In this document: positions 54,097 through 62,860 of the stretch, piece by piece
How the letters are laid out: each line of letters opens with the position of its first letter
Position numbering within the stretch: position 1 is the stretch's first letter
Assembly (NCBI RefSeq): GCF_006716905.1
Contig: NZ_VFPV01000001.1
Coordinates: 1,180,001 to 1,244,000 of the forward strand
Length of the DNA: 64,000 nt
DNA from: Acidovorax temperans
Lineage (GTDB): Bacteria; Pseudomonadota; Gammaproteobacteria; Burkholderiales; Burkholderiaceae_C
Direction: 5' to 3'
Made by a program: the position numbers and the translations under genes
The notes under the pieces: model-generated
What the model was told of the DNA's origin: nothing
Seen by the model: only the letters and a program-made list of their open reading frames with translations
The model's database searches: none

Positions 54097-55056
54097 TCAA
54101 TCCAGCTTCGCGCCCGATTTCTTCACCGCGTCGGCCCAACGTGGCATTTCAGCGGCCAGGAACTTGGCAAAGTCATCCGCGCCCAGGAAGGCAGGATCCG
54201 CGCCCTGGCTCACCATGCGGCTTTTCACTTCAGGCGACTGCATCACCTGGCCAAACGCATCGCTGAGCTTGGCCACCACATCCTTGGGCGTGCCCGCAGG
54301 CGCCAGGAATCCATAAAAGCCCACCACCTCAAAGCCTTTGAGGCCGCTCTCGATCACTGTGGGCACATCAGGCAAGGCGGGGTTGCGGGCGCGGCTGGTC
54401 ACCGCCAGGGCGCGCACCTTCCCTTGCTTGTGGTACGCCGCGGCCTGCGGAATGCTCTCTGCCATGAACTGCACCTGCCCGCCCATCAGGTCGGTGAACG
54501 CGGGGGCACTGCCGCGGTAGGGGATATGCACCATGAACAGGCCCGTGGCCGTCTTGAACATTTCAGGCACCAGGTGGCTGATGCCGCCATTGCCTGCCGA
54601 GCCATAGTTGATCTGCCCTGGCTTGGACTTGGCATAGGCCATGAATTCCTGCAGATTCTTGGCTGGCACATTCGGGTTCACCAGCAGGGCCAAAGGCTGC
54701 ATCGCGGTGCGTGCAATCGGCGTGAAATCCTTGAGCGTGGCGTACGGCAGGCGGCTGTACAACGCCGGATTGATCACCATCACACCCGTGTTGGCCAGCA
54801 TCAGGGTGTGGCCGTCGGGCGGCGCCTTCATCACGTCTTGCGCGCCCACCGTGCCGCCGGCGCCGGCCTTGTAGTCCACCACCACGGGCTGGCCCAGCAC
54901 GGCCTGCAGTTTGTCGGTCAGCAAGCGGGCATGCTGGTCCAGCGGCCCCCCTGCTGGAAAGCCGACCACGATGCGCACGGGCTTGGTAGGAAATCCGTGC
55001 ACAGCAGCCGTCCAGGCCAAGGCTGCGCCCACCAACAGGGTGCGAAAGGTACTCAT
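54097..55056 (-). CDS. Tripartite tricarboxylate transporter (Bug/TctC) family substrate-binding protein
   Basis: Periplasmic binding protein of 319 residues. The ATG at 55056 gives a signal peptide MSTFRTLLVGAALAWTAAVH and a GGAG site six bases upstream; the frame is open to 55131. The mature start FPTKPVRIVVGFPAGGPLDQ and the later VVDYKAGAGGTVGAQDVMKA are Bug hallmarks. No TctA or TctB gene is adjacent, as is usual for the many orphan Bug proteins in betaproteobacteria. The ligand is unknown. Confidence 0.95.
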   Translation of the reverse strand: MSTFRTLLVGAALAWTAAVHGFPTKPVRIVVGFPAGGPLDQHARLLTDKLQAVLGQPVVVDYKAGAGGTVGAQDVMKAPPDGHTLMLANTGVMVINPALYSRLPYATLKDFTPIARTAMQPLALLVNPNVPAKNLQEFMAYAKSKPGQINYGSAGNGGISHLVPEMFKTATGLFMVHIPYRGSAPAFTDLMGGQVQFMAESIPQAAAYHKQGKVRALAVTSRARNPALPDVPTVIESGLKGFEVVGFYGFLAPAGTPKDVVAKLSDAFGQVMQSPEVKSRMVSQGADPAFLGADDFAKFLAAEMPRWADAVKKSGAKLD

Positions 55057-55118
55057 GGGGTGTCTCCGTTGTTGTAAATCTGTCAAGTTGCGATGGTAAA
55101 AGCAGAATGGCAGGCTTA

Positions 55119-55230
55119 GAGCGGCTAACAAAACTGTTCTGGCGTCGTTGCCGCGTCTTGTCGTGCTACGCGTACTGCCTGCGACGCGGCGCCCAGCCAG
55201 AACCGCTTCGCTGAGTTTTGTTAGCCGCTC
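55119..55230. mobile_element. MITE-like palindromic element (112 bp)
   Basis: Perfect 17-bp inverted ends GAGCGGCTAACAAAACT, flanked by TTA on both sides (55116-55118 and 55231-55233). Inner inverted pairs (GTTCTGG/CCAGAAC and GCCGCGTC/GACGCGGC) allow the whole element to fold on itself. It has no reading frame, so any movement would need a transposase from elsewhere. Confidence 0.7.
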
Positions 55231-55262
55231 TTAACAGCCGCCGCGCTGAGCAATGCAAACGC

Positions 55263-55538
55263 TTATTTGCGCCACAGGCGCTGGCCTACTGCGTGCGATG
55301 TGGCGCAGGCCAGCACCAAGGCGCCGTAAGTCAGCATCTTGCCGTCGCGGCCGGTGATCCACAGCCCCGCCAGCAGCACGGCCGAGCACACCGCAAAGTC
55401 CAGCAGCCACTGCGCGCTGCGCCCCAGCCCGCGCGAGCTGCGCAGCACCAGGGGGCCCAGCATGGCCATGAAGAGAGCCATCCAGAATGCCGGCGCCAAA
55501 AAGTTCAGAAGGTGGTTGAGGCTGTCGAGCGGACCCAT
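55263..55538 (-). CDS. Small hydrophobic membrane protein, function unknown
   Basis: Ninety-one residues with three probable membrane helices: LLNFLAPAFWMALFMAMLGP, LLDFAVCSAVLLAGLWI and a third around LTYGALVLACATSHAVG. No known domain was recognised. It is divergent from hemA with 76 bp between starts. The MITE-like element ends about 30 bp after its stop. Confidence 0.65.
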   Translation of the reverse strand: MGPLDSLNHLLNFLAPAFWMALFMAMLGPLVLRSSRGLGRSAQWLLDFAVCSAVLLAGLWITGRDGKMLTYGALVLACATSHAVGQRLWRK

Positions 55539-55600
55539 GTGCGCAATTGACCCAGATCAAGGCATACCCATGCTGGGAGCCGCGAAGAAGGTAACGATTT

Positions 55601-55606
55601 TATAAT
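55601..55606 (+). promoter_or_regulatory. Probable -10 element of hemA
   Basis: A perfect TATAAT ends nine bases before the hemA ATG, which predicts a transcript with almost no leader. No convincing -35 hexamer was found. Confidence 0.5.
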
Positions 55607-55614
55607 CCGCCACT

Positions 55615-56922
55615 ATGGCAGTCTGGGCCCTCGGCATCAACCACACCACCGCGCCGCTCGATCTGCGTGGCAGGTTTGCGTTCGCGCTCGACCAGATCGC
55701 GCCTACCTTGCAGGGTTTGCGCCAGTCGCTGGGGCAGTCGCTCAGCCACCCGGGGGTGGAAACCGCCATCATTTCCACCTGCAACCGCACCGAAATTTAC
55801 TGCGCTGGCCAGCAGCCCGCGCTCGACCATACCTTGGGCTGGCTCGCCCACAGCGGCGGCGTGAGCCCCGCGCTGCTGCGTTCGCACTCCTACACTTTGG
55901 AAGACAGCCTCGTTGCCCGCCATGCGTTCCGCGTGGCCAGTGGGCTCGATTCCATGGTGCTGGGCGAGGCGCAGATCCTGGGCCAGATGAAGGACGCCGT
56001 GCGCGCTGCTGAAACGGCTGGCGCTTTGGGCACGACGCTCAACCAGCTCTTTCAGCGCAGCTTTGCCGTGGCCAAGGAGGTGCGCAGCAGCACCGAGATT
56101 GGCGCCCACAGCATCAGCATGGCGGCAGCTGCGGTGCGCCTGGCCAGCCAGCTGTTTGAAGACCTCACCGAAATCAAGGTACTGTTCGTGGGCGCCGGCG
56201 AGATGATCGAGCTGTGCGCCACGCACTTTGCCGCCAAGAACCCCAAGGCCATTGCCATTGCCAACCGCACGCTGGAGCGCGGTGAAAAGCTCGCCACCCG
56301 CTTTGGCGGCGAGGTGATGCGCCTGGCCGACCTGCCCGAGCGCCTGCACGAGTTTGACGCTGTCATCAGCTGCACGGCCAGCAGCCTGCCCATCATCGGT
56401 CTGGGTGCTGTGGAACGCGCCCTGAAGAAGCGCCGCCACCGCCCCATCTTCATGGTGGACCTGGCCGTGCCGCGCGACATCGAACCCGAAGTCAAGGCTC
56501 TGGGCGACGTGTACCTGTACACCGTGGACGACCTGGCCACCGTGGTGCAAACCGCGCAGGCCAACCGCCAGGCTGCTGTGGCCCAGGCGGAGGCCATCAT
56601 CGACGCGGGCGTGCAGAGCTTCATGCACTGGATGGAGCTGCGCAGCCCCGCCACCGCTGCGGGTGGCGTGGTGCCGCTGATCCAGCAGCTCAACGCGCAA
56701 GCCGACGAATGGCGCGCCGCCGAGATCGCGCGCGCCAAGAAGCTGCTGGCCAAGGGCGAAGACGTGGATGCGGTGCTGGAAGCCCTGTCGCGTGGCCTCA
56801 CGCAAAAAATGCTGCACGGCACCTTGGCCGAGCTGCGCGCGGGCGACGCGGAAATGCGCGCCCAGACGGCACAGACCGTCTCACGCCTGTTCCTGCGCTC
56901 GCAAAGCAAAAACAGCCAGTAG
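55615..56922 (+). CDS. hemA: Glutamyl-tRNA reductase
   Basis: First step of C5 haem synthesis: reduces glutamyl-tRNA to glutamate-1-semialdehyde. The 435 residues begin [20 protein letters not shown]. Catalytic Cys56 is in [31 protein letters not shown] and an NADPH fold [20 protein letters not shown] are intact. The C-terminal dimerisation helix is rich in A, R and E. No ribosome site lies at a proper distance. It heads the row hemA-prfA-prmC-grxD, an order conserved in related bacteria. Confidence 0.97.
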   Translation: MAVWALGINHTTAPLDLRGRFAFALDQIAPTLQGLRQSLGQSLSHPGVETAIISTCNRTEIYCAGQQPALDHTLGWLAHSGGVSPALLRSHSYTLEDSLVARHAFRVASGLDSMVLGEAQILGQMKDAVRAAETAGALGTTLNQLFQRSFAVAKEVRSSTEIGAHSISMAAAAVRLASQLFEDLTEIKVLFVGAGEMIELCATHFAAKNPKAIAIANRTLERGEKLATRFGGEVMRLADLPERLHEFDAVISCTASSLPIIGLGAVERALKKRRHRPIFMVDLAVPRDIEPEVKALGDVYLYTVDDLATVVQTAQANRQAAVAQAEAIIDAGVQSFMHWMELRSPATAAGGVVPLIQQLNAQADEWRAAEIARAKKLLAKGEDVDAVLEALSRGLTQKMLHGTLAELRAGDAEMRAQTAQTVSRLFLRSQSKNSQ

Positions 56923-56967
56923 CGGCGCCTGCCCGCTCACTCGCAGCCCCGATTTCAAGCCAAATCG

Positions 56968-57016
56968 GCCTCCAGCGCTTGATACATAAGCGCTAGCAGC
57001 TACCAAATTCGTAGCA
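56968..57016 (+). repeat. Double-hairpin REP-like repeat, copy 5
   Basis: Starts GCCTCCAGCGCTTGATACAT and ends GCTACCAAATTCGTAGCA. AGCGCTT/AAGCGCT forms a perfect first stem. It lies between hemA and prfA, ending 18 bases before the prfA ATG. Confidence 0.88.
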
Positions 57017-57034
57017 CCTTCTTTTTCAGACCCC

Positions 57035-58147
57035 ATGAAACCCTTTCTCCGAAACCAACTGGAGCGCTATGCACAGCGCCTGGGCGAGCTGGACTTCCTG
57101 CTCTCGCGCGAAGACATCATGAGCGACATGGCGCAGTACCGGCGCATCTCCGTCGAGCATGCCGAGGTCACGCAGATCGCAGGCCGCTACGCCCGCTACC
57201 AGCAGCGCGAGGCCGATCTGGCCGGTGCGCGAGAAATGCTTTCCGACCCCGACATGGCCGAAATGGCGCAGGAGGAAATCGCTAGCGCCGAAGCTGAACT
57301 GGTGCAGCTGGAGGACGAACTGCAGCGCCTGCTTTTACCGAAGGACCCCGACGACGCGCGCAACGCCTTCGTCGAAATCCGCGCAGGCACGGGCGGTGAC
57401 GAGTCAGCCTTGTTCGCAGGCGATTTGACCCGCATGTACACCCGCTATGCCGCCACCCAGGGCTGGAAGGTGGAGGTGATGAGCGCCAACGAAAGCGAGC
57501 TGGGCGGCTACAAGGAGATCGTGCTGCGCATTGAAGGCCAGCCCGGTACGGGCCCCTCCGGTAGCGGTGTCTACGGCGCGCTCAAGTTCGAATCCGGTGG
57601 TCACCGCGTGCAGCGTGTGCCCGCCACCGAAACCCAAGGCCGCATCCACACCAGCGCCTGCACCGTGGCGGTGATGCCCGAGCCCGACGAGCACCAGGCC
57701 ATCACACTGAACCCGGCGGACCTGCGCATCGACACCTTCCGCGCCAGCGGCGCGGGCGGGCAGCACATCAACAAGACGGACTCTGCCGTGCGCGTGGTGC
57801 ACTTGCCCACCGGCATCGTGGCCGAATGCCAGGACGGCCGCAGCCAGCACAGCAACAAGGCCAAGGCGCTGCAGGTGCTGCAAGCGCGCATTCAGGAAAA
57901 GGAACGCAGCGAGCGCGCCGCCAAGGAGGCCGCGCTGCGCAAGGGCCTGATCGGCAGCGGCGACCGCAGCGACCGCATCCGCACCTACAACTTCCCGCAG
58001 GGGCGGCTGACGGACCACCGCATCAACCTCACGCTGTACAAGCTGCTGGCCGTGATGGAAGGCGACCTGGGCGATGTGCTGCAAGCCCTGCAACACGCCC
58101 GTGAAGCCGAGCAACTGGAAGAGCTGGAAAAGGGTGCGGGTGTGTAA
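57035..58147 (+). CDS. prfA: Peptide chain release factor 1
   Basis: Reads UAA and UAG stop codons and triggers release. The 370 residues begin [20 protein letters not shown]. The stop-codon reader tripeptide PAT is in [20 protein letters not shown], and the catalytic GGQ in [20 protein letters not shown] (Gln about 242), the glutamine that PrmC methylates. The next gene is prmC, the modifying enzyme. The start is ATG with a repeat element just upstream. Confidence 0.98.
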   Translation: MKPFLRNQLERYAQRLGELDFLLSREDIMSDMAQYRRISVEHAEVTQIAGRYARYQQREADLAGAREMLSDPDMAEMAQEEIASAEAELVQLEDELQRLLLPKDPDDARNAFVEIRAGTGGDESALFAGDLTRMYTRYAATQGWKVEVMSANESELGGYKEIVLRIEGQPGTGPSGSGVYGALKFESGGHRVQRVPATETQGRIHTSACTVAVMPEPDEHQAITLNPADLRIDTFRASGAGGQHINKTDSAVRVVHLPTGIVAECQDGRSQHSNKAKALQVLQARIQEKERSERAAKEAALRKGLIGSGDRSDRIRTYNFPQGRLTDHRINLTLYKLLAVMEGDLGDVLQALQHAREAEQLEELEKGAGV

Positions 58148-58197
58148 CGCCTGCAGCAGCATTCCGGTGCAGCGCACAAACCCTTCAAGCCTTTTAG

Positions 58198-58247
58198 GCC
58201 TCCAGCGCCTGTCCATCAAGCGCAGTCAGCTATCAATATCAGAGCAA
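58198..58247 (+). repeat. Double-hairpin REP-like repeat, copy 6
   Basis: Starts GCCTCCAGCGCCTGTCCATC and ends GCTATCAATATCAGAGCAA. It ends two bases before the GTG start of prmC, so it forms the prmC leader. Confidence 0.85.
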
Positions 58248-58249
58248 AC

Positions 58250-59086
58250 GTGAATACCCCCAACCTCGCCCAGGCTTTGGCCCAGGCCCACGCGCTGGGT
58301 CTGCCCCGCATTGACGCGCAACTGCTGCTGCTGCACGCACTGGGGCGCCCCGACGCGGGCCGTGCCTGGCTGCTGGCACACGACACGGACGCGATGGACG
58401 GGGCCACGCACACGCAGTTCATCGCCCTGTGCCAGCGCCGCGTGGCGGGTGAGCCCGTGGCCTACCTCACCGGGCGCAAGGAGTTTTACGGCCTGCCGCT
58501 ACAGGTGGATGCCCGCGTGCTGGACCCTCGCCCCGACACCGAAACGCTGGTGGACTGGGCGCTGGAAGCCATCGCCCCCCTGCCCGCCCCGCGTGTGGCC
58601 GATCTGGGCACGGGCAGTGGCGCCATTGCGCTGGCACTGCAAAGCCAGCGGCCCACGGCACAGGTGCTGGCGGTGGATGCCAGCGCCGACGCCTTGGTGG
58701 TGGCCCAGGCCAACGCACAGCGGCTGGGCCTGCCCGTGCGCTTTGCGCACGGCAACTGGCTGCGCGGGGTAGAGAGCGTGTTCGACGCCATCGTGTCCAA
58801 CCCGCCCTACATCGCCAGCGCAGACCCGCACCTGGCCGCGCTGCAGCACGAGCCGCTGCAGGCACTGGCCAGCGGCAGCGACGGGCTGGCCGACATTCGC
58901 ACCATCGTGGCCCAGGCACCCACGCGGCTGGCACCGGGCGGCTGGCTGCTGCTGGAACATGGCTACGACCAAGCCGAACCCGTGCACGCGCTGCTAGTCG
59001 CCCAAGGGTTTGTGCAGGTGCAAAGCCGCAATGACCTTGCCGGCATCGCGCGCTGTACGGGCGGGCAGTGGCCGACAGTGAAATAA
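58250..59086 (+). CDS. prmC: Release factor glutamine methyltransferase
   Basis: Methylates the GGQ glutamine of release factors. The 278 residues begin with GTG: (M)NTPNLAQALAQAHALGLP. The helical N-domain is followed by the SAM-binding motif VADLGTGSGAIALALQSQRP and the catalytic NPPYIASADPHLA, which holds the target glutamine. The GTG start is preceded within two bases by a REP-like repeat whose end AGAGCAAAC is the only possible ribosome contact. It is encoded directly after its substrate's gene, prfA. Confidence 0.97.
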   Translation: MNTPNLAQALAQAHALGLPRIDAQLLLLHALGRPDAGRAWLLAHDTDAMDGATHTQFIALCQRRVAGEPVAYLTGRKEFYGLPLQVDARVLDPRPDTETLVDWALEAIAPLPAPRVADLGTGSGAIALALQSQRPTAQVLAVDASADALVVAQANAQRLGLPVRFAHGNWLRGVESVFDAIVSNPPYIASADPHLAALQHEPLQALASGSDGLADIRTIVAQAPTRLAPGGWLLLEHGYDQAEPVHALLVAQGFVQVQSRNDLAGIARCTGGQWPTVK

Positions 59087-59144
59087 TCCCCCCCAACGCG
59101 GGCTCACAGCATTTTTTGTCCGCCTCTTTTTCAAGGAGTACCCC

Positions 59145-59462
59145 ATGAGCGACACCCAACAACGTATCGACGCCCTCGTCAAATCCAGCGACATCCTGCT
59201 GTTCATGAAGGGCAGCGCCAGCTTCCCCATGTGCGGCTTCTCCGGCCGTGCCATCCAGATCCTGAAGGCCTGCGGCGTGGACCCCAAGAGCGTAGTCACC
59301 GTGAACGTGCTGGAAGACGACGCCATTCGCCAAGGCATCAAGGAATACAGCAACTGGCCCACCATCCCCCAGCTGTACGTCAAGGGCGAGTTCATCGGCG
59401 GCTCCGACATCATGATGGAGATGTACGAGTCTGGCGAACTCAAGCAGGTGCTGGGTACCTGA
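59145..59462 (+). CDS. grxD: Monothiol glutaredoxin, Grx4 family
   Basis: Cytoplasmic protein that carries and transfers 2Fe-2S clusters. The 105 residues contain the CGFS site (Cys30 in KGSASFPMCGFSGRAIQ), the glutathione-binding WPTIPQLYVKGEFIGGSDI and a conserved EMYESGELKQVL end. AAGGAG lies seven bases upstream of the ATG. A terminator follows. Confidence 0.97.
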   Translation: MSDTQQRIDALVKSSDILLFMKGSASFPMCGFSGRAIQILKACGVDPKSVVTVNVLEDDAIRQGIKEYSNWPTIPQLYVKGEFIGGSDIMMEMYESGELKQVLGT

Positions 59463-59484
59463 GGCTGAGCCAAACCCCGCCACC

Positions 59485-59510
59485 AAGCCGCCTTCGGGCG
59501 GCTTTTTCTT
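59485..59510 (+). terminator. Rho-independent terminator after grxD
   Basis: AAGCCGCC-TTCG-GGCGGCTT, an eight-pair stem with a stable TTCG loop, then TTTCTTT. It lies 22 bases after the grxD stop. Confidence 0.93.
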
Positions 59511-59655
59511 TGGTACGTGGCAAGCCAGGCCGCTTGGCCACCACAGGGATTGGGATGGCTGCAACACCGGCACCATTTCAGGGCTTTTCCCACATTGAGG
59601 CTGGGCATGTTGTGTGCTTGAATGACAGCGTGACCCCAACACACAGGAGCATGCA

Positions 59656-60663
59656 ATGACCAGCCATAGCCTTGTTCCCCAAAGCGCCGCACTGCGTATT
59701 CCGGTGGCGCAGATGCGCAATGTGTTTCACCCTGGGGATGTGGAACGCAAGCTGGCCCGCCTGCAGGACGCCGGCAGCCAGCGCGAATACGAAAACCTGC
59801 GTGCCGTGTACGAACGCATGCTGGAACGAGGGCCTGAACGCTTCCAGGTCAAACCCTCAGGGGTGCCCGACATGAGCAGCCTGTACGAGCTGCTGCCCAA
59901 CTTCACCGACGTGCTGGACGATGTGAAACGCCACGTGGCCCTGGCGCAAGACAGCAGCGATGGGCTGGAAGTGACCCCCATGCTGCTGCTGGGCCCACCC
60001 GGTATCGGCAAGACCCACTTTGCCCGCCACCTGGCCGAGTTGCTCGGCACGGGCATGAACCTGCTGCCGATGAGCTCCATGACCGCTGGCTGGTTGCTGT
60101 CGGGGTCGTCTGCGCAATGGAAGGGTGCACGCCCTGGCAAGGTGTTTGAGGCCCTGGTGGAGGGCGAATACGCCAACCCCGTCATCGTGGTGGACGAGAT
60201 CGACAAGGCCAGCGGCGACGCGCAGTACGACCCTCTGGGAGCCCTGTACAGCCTGCTGGAGCACGACACCGCACAGAGCTTTACCGACGAGTTTGCCGAG
60301 GTGGCGATTGATGCCAGCCAGGTCATCTGGATCACCACGGCCAACGATGCACGCGGCATCCCTGACCCCATCCTCAACCGCATGAATGTGTTTGAGGTGG
60401 AGGCGCCCACGCTGGAGCAGGCACGCACCATTGCGCTAAACCTGTACCAGGGCATTCGCAACAGCCACGACTGGGGCCGCCTACTGGACCCGGAGCCCCA
60501 AGACGATGTGCTGGACCACCTGGCCCACATGCCACCGCGCGAAATGCGCCGCGCGCTGATGACGGGCTTTGGCAATGCGCGGCTGGATCGCCGCTCGACG
60601 GTAGAGATTGCGGACCTGCCCAAAGCAGCCAACGCGCGCGGGCGCATTGGCTTTGTGCAGTGA
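59656..60663 (+). CDS. AAA+ ATPase, Lon-like without protease domain
   Basis: Cytoplasmic protein of 335 residues. A helical N-terminal region of about 90 residues leads to an AAA+ module with Walker A LLLGPPGIGKTHFARHLAEL (about 112-131), a pore-type loop region, Walker B VIVVDEIDKASGD, sensor 1 VIWITTANDARGI and an arginine in PDPILNRMNVFEVE. The module most resembles Lon and ClpX-like ATPases, but no protease or substrate-binding domain follows. Target and role are unknown. It is flanked by a terminator upstream and a 13-pair hairpin downstream, so it may be transcribed alone. Confidence 0.8.
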   Translation: MTSHSLVPQSAALRIPVAQMRNVFHPGDVERKLARLQDAGSQREYENLRAVYERMLERGPERFQVKPSGVPDMSSLYELLPNFTDVLDDVKRHVALAQDSSDGLEVTPMLLLGPPGIGKTHFARHLAELLGTGMNLLPMSSMTAGWLLSGSSAQWKGARPGKVFEALVEGEYANPVIVVDEIDKASGDAQYDPLGALYSLLEHDTAQSFTDEFAEVAIDASQVIWITTANDARGIPDPILNRMNVFEVEAPTLEQARTIALNLYQGIRNSHDWGRLLDPEPQDDVLDHLAHMPPREMRRALMTGFGNARLDRRSTVEIADLPKAANARGRIGFVQ

Positions 60664-60695
60664 GCCGTTACGGGCAGACCCTGCGGCACTGAACG

Positions 60696-60725
60696 GTACA
60701 GCCCTGCCTTGAGGCGGGGCTGTAC
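60696..60725 (+). other. Long perfect hairpin between the AAA ATPase and CorC-like genes
   Basis: GTACAGCCCTGCC, loop TTGA, then GGCGGGGCTGTAC: 13 pairs with one G-T. No T-run follows, so it is not a standard terminator. It may be an RNA processing or stability element or a palindromic protein site. Confidence 0.6.
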
Positions 60726-60780
60726 GGACAGATACACTTCATGGACCGTTGTGCCATAGCGCCACGCTCTGTCACCCTCC

Positions 60781-62088
60781 ATGACCCAAAGCCTTTTAGT
60801 GATTGCGCTGCTGATTGCAGCGAGTGCCTTTTTCTCCATAGCAGAAATCTCGCTGGCCGCAGCCAGGCGCTTGCGCCTGCGCCAGATGGCCGACGAAGGA
60901 GACCCACGCGCTGACCTGGTGTTGCGCATTCAGGAGCAGCCCGGTGACTACTTCACCGTGGTGCAAGTCGGGCAAAACGCCGTCGCCATCCTGGGCGGTA
61001 TCGTGGGCGAAGGTGCACTGAGCCCCCACTTCAGCAGTTTCTTCAGCGTCTGGATGAGCGACGCGTCTGCAAACACCGCCGGGTTCATTGCGTCGTTCCT
61101 GATCATCACATCGCTGTTCATTCTTTTTGCTGACCTGTTCCCCAAACGCCTGGGCATGGCCGAACCTGAACGGCTGGCCGTGCGCCTGGCGCGGCCCATG
61201 GCCTGGTTCATGGCGCTGCTGCGCCCTCTGGTGTGGTTCTACAGCCGGGGGGCCGATGCTTTGTTTCGGCTGCTAGGCCTGTCGTCGCTGCGCGACGATC
61301 GCATTACGTCAGACGACATCCTCGCCATGATGGAAGCCGGCGCCCGCGCGGGCGTGCTGGCCGCGCGCGAGCAGCAGGTGATCACCAATGTGTTTGAGCT
61401 GGACACCCGCACTGTCTCCAGCGCCATGTCACCCCGCGACCGGGTAGCGTTCTTTCTGCGGGACGAACCCGACTCCGTCATCCGGCTGCGTATTGCCGCC
61501 GAGCCTTTTTCGACCTACCCCGTGTGCGAGGGCGACATCGACCACGTAGTGGGCTACGTGGACGCAAAAGACCTGTTCCAGCGCGTGCTGAACAACCAGC
61601 CCATCTCGCTGGCCGACGACAGCCTGGTGCGCAAGGTGCTCATCGTGCCGGACAAACTCACGCTGTCGGAAGTGCTGGAGCAGTTCCGGCAGGTGCATGA
61701 GGACTTCGCCGTCATCGTCAATGAGTACAGCCTGGTGGTGGGCGTGGTCACGCTGAACGACGTGATGAGCACGGTGATGGGGGACCTGGTGGGCGGCCCT
61801 TCGGATGAAGAGCAGATCGTACAGCGCGACGAGAACTCGTGGCTGATCGACGGCGTCACCCCCGTCAGCGACGTGGTGCGTGTGCTGGACCTGGACGAGC
61901 TGCCGCACGCGGGCGAATACGAGACGCTGGCGGGCTTCCTGATGGTGATGCTGCGCCGCGTGCCCCGCCGGACGGACAGCGTGAGTTGGAGCGGATTCAA
62001 GTTCGAGGTGCTGGACGTGGACAGCTACCGCATCGACCAGGTCATGGTGTCACGGCTGCCTTCCGCAGACAGCCCGGCCGCGTCATAA
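60781..62088 (+). CDS. CorC/HlyC-family membrane protein with CBS domains
   Basis: The 435 residues have an N-terminal DUF21/CNNM-type membrane domain of four helices (SLLVIALLIAASAFFSIAEI first), a CBS pair (about 210-340; MSPRDRVAFFLRDEPDSVIR and FAVIVNEYSLVVGVVTLNDV), and a C-terminal CorC_HlyC domain (WLIDGVTPVSDVVRVLDLDE). Relatives are linked to magnesium and cobalt export or resistance; the old name hemolysin is misleading. No ribosome site is obvious. Probably a single gene. Confidence 0.9.
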   Translation: MTQSLLVIALLIAASAFFSIAEISLAAARRLRLRQMADEGDPRADLVLRIQEQPGDYFTVVQVGQNAVAILGGIVGEGALSPHFSSFFSVWMSDASANTAGFIASFLIITSLFILFADLFPKRLGMAEPERLAVRLARPMAWFMALLRPLVWFYSRGADALFRLLGLSSLRDDRITSDDILAMMEAGARAGVLAAREQQVITNVFELDTRTVSSAMSPRDRVAFFLRDEPDSVIRLRIAAEPFSTYPVCEGDIDHVVGYVDAKDLFQRVLNNQPISLADDSLVRKVLIVPDKLTLSEVLEQFRQVHEDFAVIVNEYSLVVGVVTLNDVMSTVMGDLVGGPSDEEQIVQRDENSWLIDGVTPVSDVVRVLDLDELPHAGEYETLAGFLMVMLRRVPRRTDSVSWSGFKFEVLDVDSYRIDQVMVSRLPSADSPAAS

Positions 62089-62170
62089 GGCGTGGGCTAG
62101 CAAGATGGATGGGCATTACTGAGGGAGCAGCGGGGTTTATGCCCCATGCCCCCCTCAGCCTCGGTGCACC

Positions 62171-62860
62171 TCAGCCCAGATTCGTTTTGGCTTCAAACGC
62201 CCAGTTGCGCTGGGCGGCAAACACCGCGTTGGGGTACGGCGGCTTGCCCCGGCTGCCGTTGTAGCGACCCAGGGCCATGAACAGGTCACCCTGTTCGCGG
62301 TCGATGTAGTGGCGCAGGATCACGCAGCCAAAGCGCAAATTGGTCTGCATGTGGAAGAGCTTTCCCGGGTCCCCATCGCCAATCACACGAGTCCAGAAGG
62401 GCATGACCTGCATGTAGCCCCGCGCACCCACGCTGGACACCGCAAACTTGCGGAACGCACTTTCGACCTGGATCAGCCCCATCACGAGGGACACATCCAG
62501 CCCTGCGCGCTTGGACTCGTACCAGACCGTCTGCAAAAAGTCGCGGCGCACTTCCCAATCGGGCTTGCGGTTGCGCAGCCGGTCGCTCATCGTGCCCAGC
62601 CAGCGCAGGTAGCTCAGGCGAGACTCGGTAGAGAAAAACACGGGCTCGGGTGGTGCCTGGTTGGCGATCGCAGAACTCAGGGCAGTACGCACCGAGTCCA
62701 TCAGCGGTTCTTCCAGTTGGCCGCCCGCATGGGCTTGTCCAGGCGCCGCCAGCCAACCGGCAGGCGCTGCGGCCGCAATCAAGCACGCACGGCGCGAAAT
62801 ACCCCACACGCCGCGCTCCAAACCGCTATCCCCTCGCACGCTGTCCACCTCCTGCGTCAT
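62171..62860 (-). CDS. Lytic transglycosylase domain protein
   Basis: Peptidoglycan-cleaving enzyme of the SLT type, 229 residues. A hydrophobic segment after [20 protein letters not shown] resembles a twin-arginine or Sec signal cut near AHA. The catalytic Glu is in [20 protein letters not shown], followed by the family motif [17 protein letters not shown] and the later [15 protein letters not shown]. The start ATG at 62860 overlaps the proS stop as ATGA, so it is translationally coupled to proS, an arrangement often seen in this family. Confidence 0.92.
   Translation of the reverse strand: MTQEVDSVRGDSGLERGVWGISRRACLIAAAAPAGWLAAPGQAHAGGQLEEPLMDSVRTALSSAIANQAPPEPVFFSTESRLSYLRWLGTMSDRLRNRKPDWEVRRDFLQTVWYESKRAGLDVSLVMGLIQVESAFRKFAVSSVGARGYMQVMPFWTRVIGDGDPGKLFHMQTNLRFGCVILRHYIDREQGDLFMALGRYNGSRGKPPYPNAVFAAQRNWAFEAKTNLG

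Noticed and set aside
57285-57305. A seventh copy of the double-hairpin repeat within prfA
   Set aside because: Only CGCTAGCGCCGAAGCTG resembles the first part; the second half is absent and the sequence is normal prfA coding.
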